Part shown: piece by piece, positions 61,661 through 64,000 of the stretch
Layout: every line of letters begins with the position of its first letter
How positions within the stretch are numbered: position 1 is the stretch's first letter
Assembly: GCA_963779095.1 (NCBI GenBank)
Contig: CAVZWU010000024.1
Span: 62,001 to 126,000, forward strand
From: Roseiarcus sp963779095
GTDB lineage: Bacteria; Pseudomonadota; Alphaproteobacteria; Rhizobiales; Beijerinckiaceae
DNA length: 64,000 bases
Direction of reading: 5' to 3'
Made by a program: the position numbers and the translations under genes
Notes under the pieces: generated by a model
The model's input: the letters and a program-made list of their open reading frames with translations, nothing else
What the model was told of the DNA's origin: nothing
Databases searched by the model: none

Positions 61661-63636
61661 TGTGTCCAGCGAAGGCTGGCATGTTGTGTGCCGGGCATGT
61701 TCGGTAGCTTGGAGGTGAAAGTCCTCTACCCAACCTGATGGAGGTGAAGGGTTAGCGATGCGCAAGGGCTATCGCCGCGAGGCGGGGTCTGAAGGAAGCG
61801 CGGAGCAAATGTGCGAGTTGATGGACAAGAACCGGATATGAGGCGCGAGCGTCGGACGAGCGGGCGACTAGTCGCGAAGTCCATATTCATCAAGGACGCG
61901 AAGCGTAGATTCGGCAACTGCGCACGGAAGGCGACTGAACTTACCCCGGGAGGTCTGCTCCGCGTTCCGATTTCGGAACTGAGGGCGTCGCGAGGCGTCC
62001 TGACCGCGGATGCAGAAGTCAGCAGAGGGCATATTAGGCCAAGCAGTCGGCAAGGCTAGTGAGGCACTCCAAAGCCGAAAGGCGGAGAAACAGATAGGCC
62101 GAGCCGGGAACGAGGGCCGAAGGCCCGAACGATTGAGAGTGGCGATTAGGACTGACGACTCATGAGCGGAACGCGGCAGAAAACTCTGGGCGAGCAATTG
62201 TCTCAGACCTTGGTGGCGGAGGGTCGGGGTGAAGCCCTGGACGCCGAGGCCGAGGATGCCGAACCGTTGATGGCGAAGCGAGCACCCGAAAGTCCGGCCT
62301 TGGCGGAACAACTAATGGAGGAGGTGTGTGATCGAGGGAATCTCGAAAGAGCGTGGAAGCGCGTTCGAAGCAACAAGGGCAGTCCTGGCGTTGATGGAAT
62401 GACCATCGACGCCGCCAAGGATTACCTGCGTGAGCACTGGCCAAACATTCGGGCTCAATTGCTTGAGGGAACCTATCAGCCGCAGCCGGTCAAACGGGTC
62501 GAAATCCCGAAGCCGGACGGCGGGATCAGAAAGCTCGGCGTGCCTTGCGTCGTCGACAGACTGATTCAGCAGGCTATGCTGCAAGTTCTCCAAGAGCGGT
62601 GGGACCCGACGTTTTCCGAGCACAGTTACGGCTTTCGACCGGGGCGCTCCGCCCATCAGGCAGTGGCTCAGGCGCAACGTTACATCGCCGACGGCTACAA
62701 CGTCGTGGTCGATCTCGATCTCGAAAAGTTTTTCGACCGAGTCAATCACGACAGCCTGATGGCGCGCGTCGCCGCGCGAGTGTCCGATAAGCGTGTGCTC
62801 AAACTCATCCGGGCGTTTCTCAACGCCGGGGTGATGGAAGACGGTTTGGTCCGTCCGGTGGATGAGGGCACGCCGCAGGGCGGCCCGCTTTCGCCCATCC
62901 TAAGCAATCTCGTGCTTGACGACCTCGACAAGGAACTGGCCCGACGCGGTCACCGCTTTTGCAGGTACGCCGACGACTGCAACATCTATGTTCGCAGCCG
63001 TCGCGCCGGCGAACGGGTCATGGCCTCTGTGAGCCGGTTCTTGACCAACAAGCTGCGGCTCAAGGTCAACGAGGCGAAGAGCGCGGTGGCGCGACCGGAA
63101 GAGCGCAAGTTTCTTGGGTTCAGCATCTCGAATGACGGGAGCGAGCGGCGCATCGCGCCAAAGGCTCTCGACAAATTCAAAGAGCGGATCCGAGACATGA
63201 CACGCCGGACACGGGGGTTCAGTCTGCAACAGTTGATCAAAGAGCTGAAGCCATACATCGTGGGATGGCGCGGCTACTTCGGCTTCTGCCAGACCCCGCG
63301 AGTGCTCACAAACCTCGAAGCGTGGATTCGCCGAAGATTGCGTTTGTATCTTTGGCGGCAGTGGCGAACCGGGCAAAACCGCTTCACGGAATTACGCCGT
63401 CGCGGCATAGCAAAGTTCCATGCGGCGGTGGCGGCCGGCTCACCCACGGGGTTCTGGCGCATGTCCGGACACCCGGCGGTCCAACAGGCGCTGCGCAACG
63501 GCTATTTCGACTCGCTCGGTCTTCCCCGAATCTGTGCGCCCGCCCAAGCCTAACTCGGTCGAACCGCCGTGGTACGGGACCCGTATGCCCGGTGGTGTGG
63601 GAGGGGTGACGCCGCGAGGCGTCCCCCTATCCCGAT
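61660..63636 (+). mobile_element. Complete group II intron with reverse transcriptase
   Basis: The 5' end is GTGTG-type (either 61660 GTGTGTCCAGC or 61686 GTGTGCCGGGC). A structured domain I follows with CTTGGAGGTGAAAGTCCTC (61710-61728) and GTCTGAAGGAAGCG. The reverse transcriptase lies in domain IV. Domain V is at 63561-63598, with ACCGCC and GGTGGT plus TACGGG and CCCGTA pairs. Domain VI (GGGAGGGG...CCCCCTATCCC, with an unpaired A) ends near 63636 in CCCGAT. It sits directly behind the truncated intron. Confidence 0.8.
62162..63553 (+). CDS. ltrA: Group II intron reverse transcriptase/maturase (LtrA-like)
   Basis: The product is 463 residues and intact. It splices its intron and reverse-transcribes it during mobility. 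RT blocks: VRSNKGSPGVDGMTIDAAKD (0/1), VEIPKPDGGIRKLGVPCVVD (2), YNVVVDLDLEKFFDRVNHDS (3), VDEGTPQGGPLSPILSNLVL (4), FCRYADDCNIYVRSRRAGER with active-site YADD (5), LKVNEAKSAVARPEERKFLG (6-7), and maturase domain YIVGWRGYFGFCQTPRVLTN. No HNH endonuclease domain follows. Sequence differs clearly from the truncated one upstream, so they are two intron types. Confidence 0.95.
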   Translation: MSGTRQKTLGEQLSQTLVAEGRGEALDAEAEDAEPLMAKRAPESPALAEQLMEEVCDRGNLERAWKRVRSNKGSPGVDGMTIDAAKDYLREHWPNIRAQLLEGTYQPQPVKRVEIPKPDGGIRKLGVPCVVDRLIQQAMLQVLQERWDPTFSEHSYGFRPGRSAHQAVAQAQRYIADGYNVVVDLDLEKFFDRVNHDSLMARVAARVSDKRVLKLIRAFLNAGVMEDGLVRPVDEGTPQGGPLSPILSNLVLDDLDKELARRGHRFCRYADDCNIYVRSRRAGERVMASVSRFLTNKLRLKVNEAKSAVARPEERKFLGFSISNDGSERRIAPKALDKFKERIRDMTRRTRGFSLQQLIKELKPYIVGWRGYFGFCQTPRVLTNLEAWIRRRLRLYLWRQWRTGQNRFTELRRRGIAKFHAAVAAGSPTGFWRMSGHPAVQQALRNGYFDSLGLPRICAPAQA

Positions 63637-64000
63637 CAGCAGGAGAAAGGCCTGCCGGGGCAAAAATCAGAACCCCGTAGTTTGGATAGCAGGGTGGCGG
63701 GAAACCAAAACTCTGAAGCCTATCGACAACGTCTCCCGTGGGGAGGCGACGAGTCACCGGGCCGTAACAACAGTGAACGCAAAAGTGGCCTCGAAAATGA
63801 GTAGCCCCGAAGGCCGAGCCCCCAACCGGAGGGCGAAGGCAGCATGGGGAGCCGAAATCTGATCGATGCGGCTCCAACACTTCGGCGGGGTGGAAGCGAC
63901 AGCACGGTGACAAGGACATGCCGAGCAACTGGAGAAGCCCTCCTCGTCCCGAGGAGAAATCATCGGAGCAGGGTAGATCGTATAACCGGCTCAACCGGGA
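63637..64000 (+). mobile_element. 5' part of a further group II intron (cut by window edge)
   Basis: The segment is non-coding and structured: CGGGCCGTAACAACAGTGAA, GCAAAAGTGGCCTCGAAAAT and GTAGCCCCGAAGGCCGAGCC (63755-63818) have the wording of group II domain I-III. They are followed by an ATG frame at 63918. This suggests a third intron, possibly of the type represented by the truncated reverse transcriptase upstream. The 5' boundary is uncertain. Confidence 0.5.
63918..64000 (+). CDS. Possible start of an intron-encoded reverse transcriptase (partial)
   Basis: The ATG at 63918 opens MPSNWRSPPRPEEKSSEQGR and stays open to the window end (27 codons). Basic, proline-rich N-termini are common in intron-encoded proteins, but no RT block is reached. 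Identification depends on the intron-like DNA before it. Confidence 0.35.
   Translation, partial: MPSNWRSPPRPEEKSSEQGRSYNRLNR

Overview
The window is GC-rich alphaproteobacterial chromosome, most likely Hyphomicrobiales. Family-level placement near the methylotrophic Methylocystaceae/Beijerinckiaceae is only an inference from gene content (methanethiol oxidase-type SBP56 protein, urate hydroxylase PuuD, GMC dehydrogenase with a Tat-signal subunit 3, rpmI-rplT-pheST order, LTXXQ and TIGR02281-type proteins). No rRNA, tRNA or CRISPR array was found.

Layout. 1-2.6 kb: the end of an IS630-type element, an unknown gene and a P4-type integrase, so probably the edge of an integrated island. 2.9-9.9 kb: FecR-like protein, a large membrane protein, a complete IS1595-type element with an 8-bp target duplication, an adenylate cyclase/TPR gene, a HAD hydrolase and a vapBC remnant. 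9.9-15.6 kb: GMC oxidoreductase, its subunit 3, glyoxalase I, a ribbon-helix-helix gene behind an Irr-type box, an LTXXQ gene behind a perfect inverted repeat, and ettA. 15.6-20 kb: a HlyD / fused double ABC-2 permease / HlyD export operon. 20.4-25.3 kb: methanethiol oxidase (SBP56), membrane protein, CcdA and thioredoxin, then SohB. 25.3-29.2 kb: a structured leader followed by ornithine/lysine decarboxylase, a NUDIX hydrolase and a DUF2189 protein. 29.2-33.4 kb: tolQ-tolR-tolA-(tolA-like)-tolB without pal. 33.7-37.6 kb: urate hydroxylase, an allantoate-type amidohydrolase and xylose isomerase.

37.8-38.9 kb: three translationally coupled genes ending in a retropepsin-like protease. 38.9-44.4 kb: a LuxC/LuxE fatty-acid-reductase cluster with an AMP ligase, an SDR reductase and a left-handed-helix acyltransferase, but no luciferase genes. 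44.7-48.6 kb: phosphomannomutase/phosphoglucomutase, a mismatch-specific glycosylase, a Crp/Fnr regulator with a decayed tandem copy, and a perfect TGTGA-N6-TCACA palindrome. 48.5-52.9 kb: pheT, pheS, rplT, rpmI behind an attenuator-like terminator. 53.2-56.8 kb: a small membrane protein behind a second TGTGA palindrome, then FkbM methyltransferase, a membrane glycosyltransferase and a SAM methyltransferase. 56.9-64 kb: a mobile-element graveyard, with an isoquinoline 1-oxidoreductase (iorAB-like) locus split by a second IS630 element and truncated next to a broken group II intron, a complete group II intron, and the start of a third.

A recurring feature is single-base frameshifts in otherwise full-length conserved genes (ettA, tolQ, tolA, the SBP56 gene, luxC, luxE, puuD, the GMC gene and others). 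Where the intact frame can be reconstructed the change is usually one inserted base. Because ettA and tol genes are affected, many of these are probably sequence or assembly errors rather than true pseudogenes. Region 41.5-57 kb is almost free of them.
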